From: CAYJEQ01 sp964370185
GTDB taxonomy: Bacteria; Bacillota; Clostridia; Oscillospirales; Ruminococcaceae
Assembly (NCBI GenBank): GCA_964370185.1
Contig: CAYJIJ010000002.1
Span: 28,609 to 92,608 of the forward strand
DNA length: 64,000 bases
Direction: 5' to 3'
The notes beneath the pieces are model-generated. The model searched no databases. It was not told the DNA's origin and saw nothing but the letters and a program-made list of their open reading frames with translations. Numbering within the stretch: position 1 is the first letter of the stretch; each line of letters begins with the position of its first letter. The position numbers and the translations under genes were made by a program. Positions 43,724 through 52,335 of the stretch are shown here, piece by piece.

Positions 43724-44755
43724 TTGAAACAGTCGGATGAAAGAGATATAATGTTTGCAAGGCTAACCTATGAGACAGGTAGCAAAAGCAATGAGGATTA
43801 TTACAGTAAAAATCCAATGCAAAAGGAATGTGACGACGCATTCCGTGCACGCCCCATGCAAGGTAATACCACAGCAAAATTCTTTCATAAGCAGTATTCA
43901 AATATAGTCGATGCCAATTTTAAGCTTCTTTCAGACCTTCGTCAATTTTCTGACGGAGAGCCCGAAGTCGAAAAAATTCGGGGCAGTGCAGAAGATTTTA
44001 CCAAACATATAAAAGGGCTTATGGGATATTACGGTGCAAAGCTAATTGGAATTGTAAAAATGACTCCCGAGCTCTATTACTCCCACCACGGCAGGCCGCC
44101 CGAAAAATATGGCAAAGAGGTTAAAGAAGACTACCCATATGCAGTGGTTTTTGCATACGAAATGATAGAGGAGATGTTTTTTTGTGCTCCGAGATTACCT
44201 GCGGCAATAGCGGCTACACAGGGCTATATGGATGCGGCAGTCGGTGGGCTTCAGCTTTCTTACTACATAAGGCAGCTTGGATACAGGGCGAGAAACAATA
44301 TGGATGGTGACTATTTTATGCCGCTTGTACCTCTTGCAGTAGAAGCAGGTATTGGTGAAATAGGTGCTAATGGCTTGATGCTTACAGAAAAATATGGCTC
44401 ACGAATAAGACTTGGTGCAGTACTAACCGATATTCCGCTAATACCCGATGAACCACTAAAACCTAAGCTCAGCAAATTCTGCAAAATATGTATGCGCTGT
44501 GCAAAGGTATGTCCCGGAAGGGCTATCCTTTCCGAAGAAGAGGGATATTTTAGCGATGATAAATGCTTTAGCACATGGCTAAAATTTGGTACGGACTGTG
44601 GAACATGTGTTACAGCCTGCCCATTTTCTAATCACATACCAGAGGATATTATCGAAAAATTAGTGGATGAAAAAGGGATTTTAGAGCTTATGCAATACTG
44701 CGAAAACAATAAACAAAAAGCTTATTTAAAAGAGGACCCCGAGTGGATGAGATGA
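43724..44755 (+). CDS. Double [4Fe-4S] cluster protein related to epoxyqueuosine reductase / reductive dehalogenases
   Basis: The 343-residue protein has a C-terminal pair of cluster motifs: CKICMRCAKVCP and CGTCVTACPF. The N-terminal part, with YGAKLIGIVKM and DYPYAVVFAYEM, resembles the cobalamin-binding half of QueG and reductive dehalogenases. It is shorter than QueG (about 380) and lacks its HEAT-repeat tail. Start is TTG 43724 behind AAAGGGG, with ATG 43751 as alternative. No signal peptide is seen. Its substrate is unknown. A corrinoid redox role is inferred. Confidence 0.75.
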   Translation: MKQSDERDIMFARLTYETGSKSNEDYYSKNPMQKECDDAFRARPMQGNTTAKFFHKQYSNIVDANFKLLSDLRQFSDGEPEVEKIRGSAEDFTKHIKGLMGYYGAKLIGIVKMTPELYYSHHGRPPEKYGKEVKEDYPYAVVFAYEMIEEMFFCAPRLPAAIAATQGYMDAAVGGLQLSYYIRQLGYRARNNMDGDYFMPLVPLAVEAGIGEIGANGLMLTEKYGSRIRLGAVLTDIPLIPDEPLKPKLSKFCKICMRCAKVCPGRAILSEEEGYFSDDKCFSTWLKFGTDCGTCVTACPFSNHIPEDIIEKLVDEKGILELMQYCENNKQKAYLKEDPEWMR

Positions 44756-44806
44756 TATGTGAAATAATTAAGCTTACTAAGACATCAATTTTTATAAAAA
44801 ATATAC

Positions 44807-44857
44807 AAACCTATGCCATTTTCTCACTAACTGAGGAGTAGTCGGCATGGGTTTTAT
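44807..44857 (+). terminator. Terminator before fbp
   Basis: AAACCTATGCC (44807-44817) pairs with GGCATGGGTTT (44844-44854), with one T.G pair, followed by TTTTAT. Confidence 0.75.
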
Positions 44858-44991
44858 CTATTAAGGGAAGTTTATAATTATACATTATTTTCAAAAAAAA
44901 TATATTTTTTTAAATTTTATAGTTAGTATAGTAGATTATTCTAAGAAAGTTTTTATTTTTCCTTATTTTACTTCTAAAAGGCTTTAATTTA

Positions 44992-45000
44992 TGATACAAT
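44992..45000 (+). promoter_or_regulatory. Possible extended -10 promoter of fbp
   Basis: TGATACAAT is an extended -10 element (TGn + TACAAT) 44 bases before the fbp start. No convincing -35 box is seen. Confidence 0.4.
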
Positions 45001-45043
45001 TACTATCAGTTATATAGATTTACAAAATTATGGAGGCGATAAA

Positions 45044-47020
45044 ATGTACAACAGGGAAGAAATAGACCAAAACATGAAATTCTTATCAGCTCTCAGCAAA
45101 AGATTTACAACAATCCAAAAAGTATCATCAGAAATAATAAATCTAAATGCAATACTCAAGCTTCCTAAAAGCACCGAGCATTTTGTAAGCGATATACATG
45201 GGGAACACGAAGCTTTTGTACACATTTTAAATAGTGCCTCAGGAGTAATCAGGGAAAAAATTCAAAATATATATGGGGAAACACTCTCGGATACCGAGCG
45301 TGATGAGCTCGCCACCCTAATCTATTACCCTGTGCAAAAACTTCACCTAAGAAAAGAAAAAAAATTAGAAATGCAACAATGGTACTATGATGTACTGATA
45401 CAACTTATAGAAATATGCAAACTTGTGGCATCAAAATACACTCGCTCAAAAGTAAGAAAATCACTACCCGAGGATTTTGCATATATCATAGATGAGCTTT
45501 TGCATGCGAGATATGAGGAAAAGAATAAGCAGAGCTATTATAATAAAATTATAAAAACGGTAATTGACACAGGTGCATCAGATGCCTTTATTGTTGCTAT
45601 GGCAGATACAATAAAGCGCCTTGCGGTGGATAGGCTGCATATAATAGGCGATATTTACGACAGAGGCGCAAGGGCTGATATAGTTATGGATACCTTGATG
45701 AATCATCACAGCGTGGATATACAATGGGGCAATCACGACATACTATGGATGGGTGCCGCCGCAGGAAGTGATGCATGCATTGCAAATGTGATGAATATAA
45801 GCCTTAGATTTGGTTGCATGGATATGCTTGAAATGGGATATGGGATTAGCTTAAGACCTCTAATAACATTTGCGGCGCATCATTATGGCGAGAGCAGTGC
45901 GTTCACACCAAAACAATTTGAAAACCTTGTAGAGGAAAACGATAAAGAAGTAATCACAAAAATGCGCAAGGCGATATGTATCATAATGCTGAAATTGGAG
46001 GGTCAAGCCATAAAGCGCAATCCAAATTTTGACATGCAAAACAGGCTTCTTCTCGACAAAATTGATTATAAAAATAAAACAGTGATAATAGACGGGGTAA
46101 CACATAATTTAAAAGATACCGATCTCCCTACTGTAAACCCAGATAATCCCTATGAACTCACCACAGAAGAACGCAATGTAGTTAAAGAATTAAGAAGAGC
46201 GTTTTTGCAGAGTGAAAAACTACAAAAGCATATATCATTCCTATACAATGTAGGAAGTGTGTACAAATGCTATAATTCAAATCTTCTCTACCATGGCTGT
46301 GTGCCAACTGACAAAGATGGAAGTTTCTCCAAGGTGAAGTTAGAGGGAAGATTTGTAAGCGGCAAAGAGCTCTTAGATACCGCCGATAGGCTTGCACGAC
46401 ATGCCTACTATGCCAAAGTGGGTTCGGTGGCTAAACAAGAAGGACAGGATTTTATCTGGTACATGTGGTGTGGAAGCCATTCACCGCTCTTTGGACGGCA
46501 TGCGATGACTACTTTTGAAAGGCTCTTCATTGCAGATGAAAGTGCATGGAAGGAAAGGAAAGACCCATATTACAGCTTTATAGACAGCACGGACTACTGC
46601 AAAAAGATTATGGTAGAATTCGGGCTTGACCCAGAAAAATCCCATATTATAAATGGACACATGCCAGTAAAGATTAAGGACGGTGAAAGCCCCCTAAAAG
46701 CAAAAGGTATGCATATCAATATAGATGGTGGTTTTTGCAGGCATTATCAATCAACAACAGGTATAGCAGGCTACACACTTACATACAATTCATATTGCTT
46801 GCGATTAATGCGCCACAGCGCCTTTGAAACTACTGATAAGGCAATATATGAAAATCATGATATAAACTCAGAGTCGGAAGTTATTGAAACAGTGCAAAAA
46901 AGGCTTTTAGTTGAGGATACGGACATAGGCGATGAGTTGAAAATCCAAATAGAGGACTTAAATATGCTCCTTGACGCCTATAAATTAGGTATGATTTCAG
47001 AAGTTGAAACTTATTTATAA
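45044..47020 (+). CDS. fbp: Fructose-1,6-bisphosphatase, class III
   Basis: The 658-residue gluconeogenic phosphatase belongs to the Firmicutes class III type, built on a metallophosphoesterase core: FVSDIHGEHEAF (about 45-56), IIGDIYDRGARAD and WGNHDILWMGA. Length matches the family (640-670). GGAGG precedes the ATG. It hydrolyses fructose 1,6-bisphosphate to fructose 6-phosphate, giving gluconeogenesis for a cell that may live on amino acids. Confidence 0.96.
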   Translation: MYNREEIDQNMKFLSALSKRFTTIQKVSSEIINLNAILKLPKSTEHFVSDIHGEHEAFVHILNSASGVIREKIQNIYGETLSDTERDELATLIYYPVQKLHLRKEKKLEMQQWYYDVLIQLIEICKLVASKYTRSKVRKSLPEDFAYIIDELLHARYEEKNKQSYYNKIIKTVIDTGASDAFIVAMADTIKRLAVDRLHIIGDIYDRGARADIVMDTLMNHHSVDIQWGNHDILWMGAAAGSDACIANVMNISLRFGCMDMLEMGYGISLRPLITFAAHHYGESSAFTPKQFENLVEENDKEVITKMRKAICIIMLKLEGQAIKRNPNFDMQNRLLLDKIDYKNKTVIIDGVTHNLKDTDLPTVNPDNPYELTTEERNVVKELRRAFLQSEKLQKHISFLYNVGSVYKCYNSNLLYHGCVPTDKDGSFSKVKLEGRFVSGKELLDTADRLARHAYYAKVGSVAKQEGQDFIWYMWCGSHSPLFGRHAMTTFERLFIADESAWKERKDPYYSFIDSTDYCKKIMVEFGLDPEKSHIINGHMPVKIKDGESPLKAKGMHINIDGGFCRHYQSTTGIAGYTLTYNSYCLRLMRHSAFETTDKAIYENHDINSESEVIETVQKRLLVEDTDIGDELKIQIEDLNMLLDAYKLGMISEVETYL

Positions 47021-47169
47021 GGATATAGAGTGTAATACTATTTTATAGATAAAATATTGCACAATAAACATTAAAAGAGGCATCCCAATATATCTTCCGC
47101 CATCAATAGAAGGGGAAAATATATAAAAAGCCAAACATCTATATTATCAGCAAATATCTATAAAAATTA

Positions 47170-47198
47170 TTGCGTATAATTTATTTTTGTGGTAAACT
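47170..47198 (+). promoter_or_regulatory. Possible promoter of thrC
   Basis: TTGCGT (47170-47175) and TAAACT (47193-47198) are 17 bases apart, 56 bases before the chosen thrC start. The rest of 47021-47253 is AT-rich, without a T-box or other motif I recognise. Confidence 0.4.
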
Positions 47199-47253
47199 GC
47201 AAAAAGACAAGTTTGATAGAGGATATAGAAGATTTAAAAATTCGGAGGGAAAT

Positions 47254-48741
47254 ATGTATTATATAAGCACAAGGGATAAGCAAAATAAAGTAGAGGCTTC
47301 ACAGGCAATTGCAACGGGAATATCACCCGAGGGTGGATTATTTGTGCCTGAGTCCATACCACAAATTTCACTTGAAGAAATAGATAAACTTAAAGATAAA
47401 AATTATCTTGCAATAGCCGAAAAAATTATTTCACTATACCTTACGGATTTTACAGCCGAAGAGATTACAGGCTGTGTAAAAGGCGCATATGACCACGATG
47501 GATTTGACTGTGAAGAAAAAGCACCAATATCAAAGTTATCGCCCAATATTTATATGCTTGAATTGTGGCATGGCCCAACCTGCGCATTTAAAGATATGGC
47601 ACTTCAAATATTGCCAAGATTTATGACAGTTTCCGCCAAGAAAACAGGTGTAAACAATGATATAGTTATCCTTGTAGCAACTTCGGGCGATACAGGTAAA
47701 GCCGCACTTGAGGGCTTTAAGGATGTGCCAGGCACTAAGATGGTGGTGTTTTACCCAGAAGATGGCGTTAGTAATATGCAAAAGCTTCAAATGGCAACAC
47801 AGGAGGGCGAAAATGTAGCCGTTGTAGCCATTAAAGGAAATTTTGACCATGCACAAAGCGGTGTTAAAGAAATTTTTACATCGAATGATATTAAAAATAA
47901 ATTAGCAGAAAAAGATATGCAGTTTTCAAGTGCAAATTCTATTAACTGGGGTAGATTACTCCCACAGATAGTCTATTATTTTAGCTCCTATGCCGCACTT
48001 TTAAAGGATGAAGAAATTGCAATAGGCGATAGAGTGAATGTAGTTGTACCCACTGGAAACTTTGGCAATATCTTAGCTGCATATTATGCAAAACAAATGG
48101 GGCTTCCAATTGAAAAGCTAATATGCGCTTCAAATAAAAACAATGTCCTTACAGATTTCTTAACAAGTGGTAAGTATGATAGAAACAGACCTTTCTATCC
48201 AACCAACTCACCCTCGATGGACATACTAATATCCTCAAACTTAGAAAGACTTATATTTGAATGCGTAGGCAGGGACGACGAAGAAGTTGCAAAGCTTATG
48301 GAAAACCTTACACAGCTCGGTAATTATTCATTATCGGACGAGCAAATTAAGTCGATACAAGCAAATTTTTATGGTGGATTTTGTGATGAAGAGGAAACTA
48401 AAAAGACAATAAAAAATGTATTTGATAAATACTCATATATCTGCGATACCCACACAGCAGTGGCTATAAAAGTATATGAAGATTATAAAAAATCTACTAA
48501 TGATAATACTAAAACAATTATCGCCTCAACCGCAAGCCCATATAAATTCCCTGTGAGTGTCATGGAAGCTCTCGGCGAAAATATAGCTGACGACTTTACA
48601 GCGGCAGAAACAATCGAAGAAAAAACAGGGCTTAACATTCCAGAGAGTCTAAAAGTGCTTAAAAACAAAGATGTTAGATTTATGCAGATTATTGATAAAG
48701 AAAATATGTGTGACGAAGTTTTAAAAATTTTAAATATCTAA
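47254..48741 (+). CDS. thrC: Threonine synthase ThrC
   Basis: ATG 47254, seven bases after GGAGGG, gives 495 residues beginning MYYISTRDK, as in the family. A longer reading from 47170 crosses the putative promoter. The PLP lysine is in WHGPTCAFKDMAL, and VATSGDTGKAALEGF forms the phosphate-binding loop. It converts O-phosphohomoserine to threonine. It appears to be transcribed alone. Confidence 0.96.
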   Translation: MYYISTRDKQNKVEASQAIATGISPEGGLFVPESIPQISLEEIDKLKDKNYLAIAEKIISLYLTDFTAEEITGCVKGAYDHDGFDCEEKAPISKLSPNIYMLELWHGPTCAFKDMALQILPRFMTVSAKKTGVNNDIVILVATSGDTGKAALEGFKDVPGTKMVVFYPEDGVSNMQKLQMATQEGENVAVVAIKGNFDHAQSGVKEIFTSNDIKNKLAEKDMQFSSANSINWGRLLPQIVYYFSSYAALLKDEEIAIGDRVNVVVPTGNFGNILAAYYAKQMGLPIEKLICASNKNNVLTDFLTSGKYDRNRPFYPTNSPSMDILISSNLERLIFECVGRDDEEVAKLMENLTQLGNYSLSDEQIKSIQANFYGGFCDEEETKKTIKNVFDKYSYICDTHTAVAIKVYEDYKKSTNDNTKTIIASTASPYKFPVSVMEALGENIADDFTAAETIEEKTGLNIPESLKVLKNKDVRFMQIIDKENMCDEVLKILNI

Positions 48742-48752
48742 TTTAAGTAAAA

Positions 48753-48789
48753 GAGATATCCCCAAAGCAAAAAAGCGAGGGGATATCTC
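48753..48789. terminator. Hairpin terminator between thrC and the DUF1540 gene
   Basis: GAGATATCCCC (48753-48763) and GGGGATATCTC (48779-48789) are perfect complements. On the minus strand TTTTACTT follows. It can serve both convergent genes. Confidence 0.75.
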
Positions 48790-48827
48790 AGAAAATATTT
48801 TCACATTTTGCGTAGGGAAATAGCCCG

Positions 48828-48998
48828 CTAACATTTAGGTTTAAATGTGTCACAAACCGTTTCACCAGAACATGATGCGAATTGTGGGCCTATTGTTACA
48901 TTTTGTGCATAGCATCTGTTTTCGCAGTTGTGCTCACAATTTTTCACTGCACAGGATACCCCAGAAATAGACTGATTGCCTGAAAGCATATTTTCCAT
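48828..48998 (-). CDS. Small cysteine-rich protein, DUF1540 type
   Basis: A 56-codon reading frame on the minus strand starts at ATG 48998, eight bases after GAGGAG, and ends TAG at 48828. It encodes eight cysteines: SCAVKNCEHNCENRCYA (four) and then ASCSGETVCDTFKPKC with a similar spacing. This is the C-x4-C-x3-C-x3-C arrangement of DUF1540, which is common in clostridial small proteins and probably binds a metal. Function is unknown. It is convergent with thrC and divergent from the phosphoesterase gene. Confidence 0.85.
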   Translation of the reverse strand: MENMLSGNQSISGVSCAVKNCEHNCENRCYAQNVTIGPQFASCSGETVCDTFKPKC

Positions 48999-49128
48999 AG
49001 ATAAAATCTCCTCAAATAATTTTAATTTCCCCGATTATTAGGGCTTATTTATTATTTGTAAAGTTGAATATATTATACCAAAAATTGATTAAATCAAAAC
49101 AATACAAAAAAGAAAGGGAGTGGGGCTT

Positions 49129-49812
49129 TTGTCAATATATGCAATAGGCGACCTACATTTGTCACTCTCCTGTGAAAAACCTATGGATGTATTTGATGGA
49201 TGGGATAACTATACTCAGCGAATTGAAAAAAACTGGACTGAAAACATAAAAGATGAAGACACAGTTATAATTTGCGGTGATATATCATGGGGCATGAGTT
49301 TAAATGACTCGCTTGAAGATTTTAAATTTATAAATAAACTCCCAGGACAAAAAATAATGCTAAAGGGAAACCATGATTACTGGTGGACTACAATAAGCAA
49401 AATTTCTACTTTCTTTGAAGAAAACGATTTGCACACTCTGAAAATCCTACATAATAATTCATATATTATAGAGGGTGTAGCTGTTTGTGGTTCAAGGGGT
49501 TGGATATTTGAAAGCGGCGAAGAATTTGATAAAAAGATTATCCTAAGAGAGGCGCAAAGGCTTAAATTATCCCTTGATACAGTAAAAGAAGATGTGGAAA
49601 AAATAGTGTTTTTACATTACCCACCCGTATATCATAATGAAATTTCACAGCCAATATATGATTTGATGAAAGAATTCAGTATAGAAAAATGCTACTATGG
49701 GCATATTCACGGAGCAGGGCATAGATATGCTATAAACGGCAGTTATTTAGGAATTGATTTCAACCTTGTTTCAGCAGATTTTCTGAGTTTTAACCCTTTA
49801 AAAGTTAAGTGA
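49129..49812 (+). CDS. Calcineurin-like metallophosphoesterase
   Basis: The 227-residue protein has all five metallophosphoesterase blocks: YAIGDLHLS, CGDISWG, LKGNHDYWW, FLHYPPVY and YGHIHGAGH. The start is probably TTG 49129, eight bases after AAAGGGAG; GTG 49120 touches that site. It resembles the uncharacterised single-domain YkuE/YmdB-like phosphohydrolases of Firmicutes. Substrate is unknown. No signal peptide, so cytoplasmic. Confidence 0.88.
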   Translation: MSIYAIGDLHLSLSCEKPMDVFDGWDNYTQRIEKNWTENIKDEDTVIICGDISWGMSLNDSLEDFKFINKLPGQKIMLKGNHDYWWTTISKISTFFEENDLHTLKILHNNSYIIEGVAVCGSRGWIFESGEEFDKKIILREAQRLKLSLDTVKEDVEKIVFLHYPPVYHNEISQPIYDLMKEFSIEKCYYGHIHGAGHRYAINGSYLGIDFNLVSADFLSFNPLKVK

Positions 49813-49908
49813 CACAAAGGATTTCACCGAATAAAGTTAAAAAAATCCTAAAAAGCTAAATAATCGCAGTTTTTTGTAAAAAAGAGGGTAGCATTTTGTT
49901 TTTTAATG

Positions 49909-49917
49909 TGATATAAT
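49909..49917 (+). promoter_or_regulatory. Extended -10 promoter of tig
   Basis: TGATATAAT is a perfect extended -10 (TGn + TATAAT), 151 bases upstream of tig. No clear -35 is seen. The long leader holds nothing else that I recognise. Confidence 0.5.
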
Positions 49918-50067
49918 CTACTATTGTATTAATATTGTTTGGGATGAGTAAACACTTTATTTGTTCCAAGATATAATAAAGCTCTTATCATTTACCAACT
50001 TTGCATGATGGGAGTATGAATAAATTAAATTATTTGTCGATGCAAAGCGACGGACTGGAGCAGTAAA

Positions 50068-51465
50068 ATGAAGATAATTGAAAATCAAAAGCTCGAAAAC
50101 AGTAAAATCGAGCTAAAAATTCAGGTGGAAAAAGAAGAGTTTGCAGCTGCTGTGGAAAGATCCATAGAAAAAAACTCAAAAGAAATCAATGTACCAGGAT
50201 TTAGAAAAGGTAAAGCACCAAGAGCTATGATAATAAAAAGATATGGTATCGAAGCTTTTTATGAAGATGCAATAAATGAGTGCTACCCAGCGGCTTATGT
50301 TAAAGCACTTGATGAAATAGATGCAGAGCCCGTTGAAAGAGCGGACATCGAAATTGATGAAGTTACTGAAGATGGCTTTATGTTTAAAGCAACAGTTAGC
50401 GTTAAACCAGAAGTTACACTTGGTGAATACAAAGGCATTAGCGCAGAAAAAACAGTGGCAGTAGTCGAAGAAGAAGAAATTGAAAACGAATTAGCAAGAC
50501 TTTCCGACAGAAACTCAAGAGTAATAACAGTTGAGGGCAGAGCGGCAAAGGATGGCGATATAACCACAATCGACTTCGAAGGCTTCATTGATGATGTACC
50601 TTTTGATGGTGGCAAGGGCGGAAACTTTACACTTACTCTCGGCTCGGGTCAATTCATCCCAGGCTTTGAAGAGCAAGTTGTAGGACATAATACAGGCGAT
50701 GAATTCGATGTAAATGTTTCATTCCCAGAAGATTACCACGCTGAAGAGCTAAAGGGCAAACCTGCAGTGTTTAAAGTAAAACTTCACGAAATAAAAGCAA
50801 AAGAAACACCTGAAATTGATGACGAATTTGCAAAAGATGTAAGCGAGTTCGACACACTTGCAGAGCTTAAAGAAGATATAAAAACAAAACTTATCACTTC
50901 TAAAGAAACTGCAGCTCAGGAACAATTTGAAAATAAACTAATGGAAACAGTTGCAACAAACATGACAGCCGATATTCCACAGGTAATGTTTGAAAGCAGA
51001 ATTGATGAAATGGCAGCTGATTTTGATAGCAGACTTCAAATGCAGGGACTAAATCTTCAAACATATCTCCAGTACACACAGAGCGATATGGAAACATTCA
51101 GAAAATCCTTTGCTGCACAAGCTGAAGCACAGGTAAAAACCAGACTTGCAATGGAAAAAATCGCTGAAGTTGAAGGCTTTACTGCAACTGCTGAAGAAAT
51201 AGAAGCTGAATATGAAAAAGTAGCGGCTCATTACGGCGTTGATGCTGCAAGAGCAAAACAAGCTATAAGCTCTGCGGCTATCGAAAAAGATATAGTTTGC
51301 TCTAAGGCTATCGACCTTGTAAGGGACACAGCCGTGGTTGCACCTGCTGAAAAAGCAAAAGCTGAAAAAAAAGCTTCAAAAAAGGCTAAGGAAGACAAAG
51401 AGCCAAAAGAAAAAGAAGAAAAAGAAGCTAAGAAGAAAAAAGCTAAAAAAAGCGACGATAAATAA
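50068..51465 (+). CDS. tig: Trigger factor Tig, ribosome-associated chaperone
   Basis: The 465-residue protein has the ribosome-binding domain (1-110, with the signature VPGFRKGKAPR), an FKBP-type prolyl isomerase domain (about 150-240, with DGDITTIDFEGF and GSGQFIPGFEEQVVGH) and a helical C-terminal chaperone domain. After about residue 428 there is a Lys/Glu/Ala-rich low-complexity tail, longer than in most trigger factors. It precedes clpP-clpX as in many Firmicutes. Confidence 0.96.
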   Translation: MKIIENQKLENSKIELKIQVEKEEFAAAVERSIEKNSKEINVPGFRKGKAPRAMIIKRYGIEAFYEDAINECYPAAYVKALDEIDAEPVERADIEIDEVTEDGFMFKATVSVKPEVTLGEYKGISAEKTVAVVEEEEIENELARLSDRNSRVITVEGRAAKDGDITTIDFEGFIDDVPFDGGKGGNFTLTLGSGQFIPGFEEQVVGHNTGDEFDVNVSFPEDYHAEELKGKPAVFKVKLHEIKAKETPEIDDEFAKDVSEFDTLAELKEDIKTKLITSKETAAQEQFENKLMETVATNMTADIPQVMFESRIDEMAADFDSRLQMQGLNLQTYLQYTQSDMETFRKSFAAQAEAQVKTRLAMEKIAEVEGFTATAEEIEAEYEKVAAHYGVDAARAKQAISSAAIEKDIVCSKAIDLVRDTAVVAPAEKAKAEKKASKKAKEDKEPKEKEEKEAKKKKAKKSDDK

Positions 51466-51481
51466 TTAAAACAATATCTCT

Positions 51482-51514
51482 AAACGGCATTCGTATTTTA
51501 CGAGTGCCGTTTTA
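51482..51514 (+). terminator. Terminator after tig
   Basis: AAACGGCATTCGT (51482-51494) pairs with ACGAGTGCCGTTT (51500-51512) with one T.G pair, and TTTTAT follows. A second, weaker AAAAAGC/GCTTTTTT pair lies at 51574-51607. Confidence 0.88.
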
Positions 51515-51740
51515 TAGGATAAAGTAAAACCACCTATCTCATAATACAAAATAAAAGAGCATAATAGGACTGCAAAAAGCGTACTCAGTAAAAACTATTG
51601 CTTTTTTATAAGTTCTATTGTATTATTTAGTATAGCAAATTTATTTTATCATCCATTCTACAAAATTCGGAGTTAAAATTTATTATAATAGCCTATAATG
51701 ATAGTGTATTTACAATCAAATGATTATGGAGGAATTTATT

Positions 51741-52322
51741 ATGAGCTTAGTGCCAATGGTAGTAGAACAAACAGGTAGGGGGGAACGCTCCTACGATATC
51801 TATTCAAGACTTTTAAACGACAGAATTATAATGCTACATGAGCAGGTGACCGATGTAACTGCAAGCTTAATAGTTTCACAGCTATTATATCTTGAAGGAC
51901 AGGATCCTGATAAGGATATATATCTTTATATAAACTCACCCGGTGGTTCTGTAACTGCAGGTCTTGCAATATATGATACAATGAATCATATTAAATGCGA
52001 TGTATCAACAATCTGCATGGGTATGGCGGCGTCCATGGGTGCTTTTTTATTGTCCTCTGGGGCTAAAGGCAAGCGTTTTTGCCTACCAAATAGCGAAGTT
52101 ATGATTCATCAGCCTTTAGCAGGCGCGCAGGGACAGGTGACGGATATTCGCATCCATGCCGACAGATTAATTCGCGTAAAAGACAGGCTCAATAAAATTT
52201 TGGCTGAAAACACAGGTAAGCCACTCGAAGAAATTATTGAAGCAACAGAGCGCGATAACTTTTTGACTGCCGAGGAAGCTTGTGAATATGGGATAGTTGA
52301 CAAGGTAATGTACAAGAAGTAA
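51741..52322 (+). CDS. clpP: ATP-dependent Clp protease proteolytic subunit ClpP
   Basis: ATG 51741 behind GGAGG gives 193 residues, the family's usual length; the upstream ATG at 51720 lies before the ribosome site. The catalytic serine is in GMAASMGAFLL, the histidine in MIHQPLAGAQGQ and the aspartate further on near ERDN. ClpP forms the tetradecameric protease driven by ClpX, encoded 13 bases downstream. Two TATAAT-like boxes lie upstream at 51684-51699 without clear -35 boxes. Confidence 0.97.
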   Translation: MSLVPMVVEQTGRGERSYDIYSRLLNDRIIMLHEQVTDVTASLIVSQLLYLEGQDPDKDIYLYINSPGGSVTAGLAIYDTMNHIKCDVSTICMGMAASMGAFLLSSGAKGKRFCLPNSEVMIHQPLAGAQGQVTDIRIHADRLIRVKDRLNKILAENTGKPLEEIIEATERDNFLTAEEACEYGIVDKVMYKK

Positions 52323-52335
52323 TTAGGAGGATTTA

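Noticed and set aside
47021..47253. T-box leader before thrC
   Set aside because: No T-box core (TGGNACCGCG-like) or specifier stem is visible, only an AT-rich region with a possible promoter.
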